A stretch of 7,873 nt of DNA, from assembly GCA_035518875.1 (NCBI GenBank), contig DATIXD010000207.1, positions 1 to 7,873 of the forward strand, in the 5' to 3' direction. This DNA is from DATIXD01 sp035518875. GTDB taxonomy: Bacteria > Pseudomonadota > Gammaproteobacteria > Methylococcales > Methylococcaceae. A model generated the notes under the pieces. The model ran no database searches and was not told the DNA's origin. It saw nothing but the letters and a program-made list of their open reading frames with translations. Shown here one piece after another: positions 6,465-7,873 of the stretch; the first letter of the stretch is position 1; each line of letters starts with the position of its first letter. The position numbers and the translations under genes are program-made.

Positions 6465-6493
6465 GCCGGGGAGCGGAAAACTTGCTCCTCGGC
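6465..6493 (+). terminator. Hairpin after metE, weak or partial terminator
   Basis: GCCGGGGAGC and GCTCCTCGGC form a 10-bp stem with one G-U pair and a 9-nt A-rich loop. The RNA after it reads CAAUUUUAGG, with only four U residues a few bases from the stem. It starts 10 bp after the metE stop. It could partly terminate or protect the metE message and so make less metF than metE. Confidence 0.5.
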
Positions 6494-6505
6494 CAATTTT
6501 AGGGC

Positions 6506-6525
6506 GTCGGCCAGTTGTAGCCGAC
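6506..6525 (+). promoter_or_regulatory. Second hairpin in the metF leader
   Basis: GTCGGC and GCCGAC form a perfect 6-bp stem around an 8-nt loop, 17 bp before the metF ATG. CGGCCAATT (6490-6498) and CGGCCAGTT (6508-6516) are near-repeats, so the two hairpins may compete. No known riboswitch is recognised. Confidence 0.3.
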
Positions 6526-6542
6526 CTGAAGGTGGTTGTGGC

Positions 6543-7487
6543 ATGAAAGCTCTTTCCTTACCTCAACTAGATGAGGCGTACCGCGCGCTCGATGTGCCGC
6601 TCTTTGCGGATGTCGCGGGCGATGTCGCGGTCTCCTTCGAATTCTTTCCGCCGAAAACGGAGAAAATGGACCTTGCCCTATGGGACACGGTGCAGACCTT
6701 GGCACCGCTTGGCCCTCGCTTTGTATCCGTAACTTACGGTGCGGGTGGGTCCACGCGCGAGCGCACACATGCGACGGTTGCCCGCATCGCCCGCGAAACC
6801 GAAATTCCGGCAGCGGCGCATCTCACCTGCATCAATGCCGATAGATCAGAGATACTCGATATCGCGCGTGCTTACTGGGATGCGGGAGTCCGCCACATTG
6901 TGGCGCTGCGTGGAGATGCGCTGCAAGCCGGCCAGAGATACTCACCGCATCCGAACGGCTTCGCGAACGCGGCCGAGTTGACCGCGGGGCTCAAGTCCGT
7001 CGCGCCATTTGAAATCTCGGTCGCCGCCTATCCCGAGTGCCATCCGGATTCTGCGAATATCGAAGCGGATCTGGAAAATCTGAAAGCGAAGATCGATGCC
7101 GGCGCCAACCGGGCAATCTCGCAGTTCTTCTTCTCGCCGGAAACCTTTTTCCGGTTCCGCGATCGAGTTTCTGCTGCGGGAATCGACGCCGAAATCGTAC
7201 CCGGCATTCTGCCAGTCTCGAACGTTGCCCAGACACGAAAATTCGCGGCCATGTGCGGCGCGGAAATTCCACTGTGGATGGACCGGCTGTTCGAAGGTCT
7301 CGACGACCATCCGGAGACGCGCCAACTCGTCGCCGCCACAGTGGCCGCGGAGATGTGCAGAAAGCTTTATGCCGGCGGTACCCGTCAATTCCATTTCTAT
7401 ACGCTCAATCGCGCTGAGCTAAGTTATGCAATATGCCATCTGCTCGGCAAAAGACCCGGGACGGGGCAAGCAAAAAACGCCGATTGA
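6543..7487 (+). CDS. metF: 5,10-methylenetetrahydrofolate reductase MetF
   Basis: A 314-residue FAD-dependent reductase that converts 5,10-methylenetetrahydrofolate to 5-methyltetrahydrofolate, the methyl donor used by MetE. The TIM-barrel motifs follow the family order: VSFEFFPPK (E33, equivalent to the catalytic E28 of E. coli), FVSVTYGAGGSTR, AAHLTCI, RHIVALRGD (D125, equivalent to D120 near the flavin), ISVAAYPE, NRAISQFFF (Q194), IVPGILPVSN, and a C-terminal FHFYTLNRAELSYAICHLLG. Length is close to that of E. coli MetF plus a short GTGQAKNAD tail. The ATG is preceded by AGG 10 nt upstream; the ribosome binding site is modest. By eye, its third codon positions are less G+C-biased than those of metE, which may mean a different origin. 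It sits 88 bp after metE and is probably co-transcribed, with hairpins in the gap. Its 3' end overlaps the damaged end of the convergent aminotransferase frame by 64 bp. Confidence 0.95.
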   Translation: MKALSLPQLDEAYRALDVPLFADVAGDVAVSFEFFPPKTEKMDLALWDTVQTLAPLGPRFVSVTYGAGGSTRERTHATVARIARETEIPAAAHLTCINADRSEILDIARAYWDAGVRHIVALRGDALQAGQRYSPHPNGFANAAELTAGLKSVAPFEISVAAYPECHPDSANIEADLENLKAKIDAGANRAISQFFFSPETFFRFRDRVSAAGIDAEIVPGILPVSNVAQTRKFAAMCGAEIPLWMDRLFEGLDDHPETRQLVAATVAAEMCRKLYAGGTRQFHFYTLNRAELSYAICHLLGKRPGTGQAKNAD

Positions 7488-7873
7488 GGGTGGCGGCCTC
7501 CGTGGGAAGGACTCTCATACGAACGATCGCATTGCGCCACGTTGAAGCGCAGGAACCGTCCGGCCGTCCGCGCCGGGCTGAACACATTGCCCGGCGCCAG
7601 CACGATATTCTCCGCTATGGCCCGCCGGGCGATATCCGCCGCATCCAGACTATTGGGCAATTCACACCATAGGAACAGCCCCGCACGCGGCTCCAACCAG
7701 GGCGTCAACCCCACATCGCGCAGCCGGGCTCCCGCTCGGCTCATGGCGGCGGCCAGCCGGTGGCGCAGGCTCTCCACATGCTTGCGGTAGGTGCCGTCCT
7801 GCAGCACCGCCAGCAGCAGTTCCGCCGAGAGCCGCCAGCCGGCGAAAGAGGTGGCGATCTTCAAATCCGTCAG
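7424..7873 (-). CDS. PLP-dependent aminotransferase-fold protein, C-terminal part (5' end beyond window, 3' end damaged)
   Basis: The frame is open to the window edge (149 residues seen), so the gene starts outside. The visible part is the C-terminal small domain of a class I/II aminotransferase fold: LKIATSFAGWRLSAELL, SLRHRLAAAMSRAGARL, PWLEPRAGLFLWCELP, IVLAPGNVFSP, and GRFLRFNVAQ with the Arg that usually binds the substrate carboxylate. This pattern is common in the C-terminal domain of MocR/GntR-type regulators and in stand-alone enzymes; which it is cannot be told because the N-terminus and the PLP lysine lie outside. After NVAQC (codon at 7529-7531) the residues are not family-like, and the frame runs 35 codons to a stop at 7424, the last 64 bp antisense to metF. 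Members normally end 10-20 residues after this motif, so the native end seems lost or frameshifted. It may be a pseudogene. Confidence 0.7.
   Translation of the reverse strand: MTDLKIATSFAGWRLSAELLLAVLQDGTYRKHVESLRHRLAAAMSRAGARLRDVGLTPWLEPRAGLFLWCELPNSLDAADIARRAIAENIVLAPGNVFSPARTAGRFLRFNVAQCDRSYESPSHGGRHPQSAFFACPVPGLLPSRWHIA
7473..7487 (+). repeat. 15-bp direct repeat, right copy
   Basis: Second exact copy of AAAAACGCCGATTGA (the first is at 502-516). This copy forms the last codons of metF and ends exactly with its TGA stop. Confidence 0.5.

Noticed and set aside
1..7873. CRISPR arrays, tRNA or rRNA genes
   Set aside because: No regularly spaced repeats and no tRNA or rRNA signature sequence were seen on either strand.

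Overview
The window looks like a G+C-rich alphaproteobacterial chromosome or large plasmid. The inference rests on strong GC bias at third codon positions in most genes, the alphaproteobacterial flavour of MetE (a Cys-containing insert after the RGRS motif, then AGEMTKWF), and the IS21, VapBC and DUF2442 accessory genes. An acetic-acid-bacteria or rhizobial relative is possible, but the genus cannot be fixed by reading alone.

The left half (about 1-3100) is accessory DNA. In order it holds a small DUF2442-type protein on the plus strand (123-470); a leftward AAA/DUF4143 ATPase (573-1739); two broken pieces of an IS21-family element fused tail to tail (istB fragment about 1862-2055 on plus, istA fragment about 2051-2218 on minus); about 190 bp of unassigned DNA; and a leftward vapB-vapC toxin-antitoxin pair (vapB 2815-3054, vapC 2408-2818). 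The pair overlaps by 4 bp and has a well-formed tandem operator in front of vapB.

The right half (3129-7487) is a methionine-synthesis cassette. metR (LysR-type regulator, leftward) diverges from metE (cobalamin-independent methionine synthase, rightward), and metF (methylenetetrahydrofolate reductase) follows metE on the same strand. MetF makes 5-methyltetrahydrofolate, MetE uses its methyl group on homocysteine to form methionine, and MetR senses homocysteine in known systems. A perfect MetR-type box (TGAA-N5-TTCA, 4061-4073) lies in the metR-metE gap. Two hairpins sit between metE and metF and could lower metF expression.

At the right edge a leftward PLP-dependent aminotransferase-fold gene enters the window. 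Its C-terminus looks damaged: recognisable sequence stops near 7529 and the frame then runs into the 3' end of metF. A 15-bp exact direct repeat (502-516 and 7473-7487) brackets almost the whole ATPase-IS-vapBC-met segment, the right copy ending exactly at the metF stop codon.

I see no convincing undescribed multi-gene system. The strongest points for a second look are the IS21 inversion scar, the damaged aminotransferase end next to metF, the 15-bp repeat, the non-ATG start of the DUF2442 gene, and the inverted repeat over the ATPase start.
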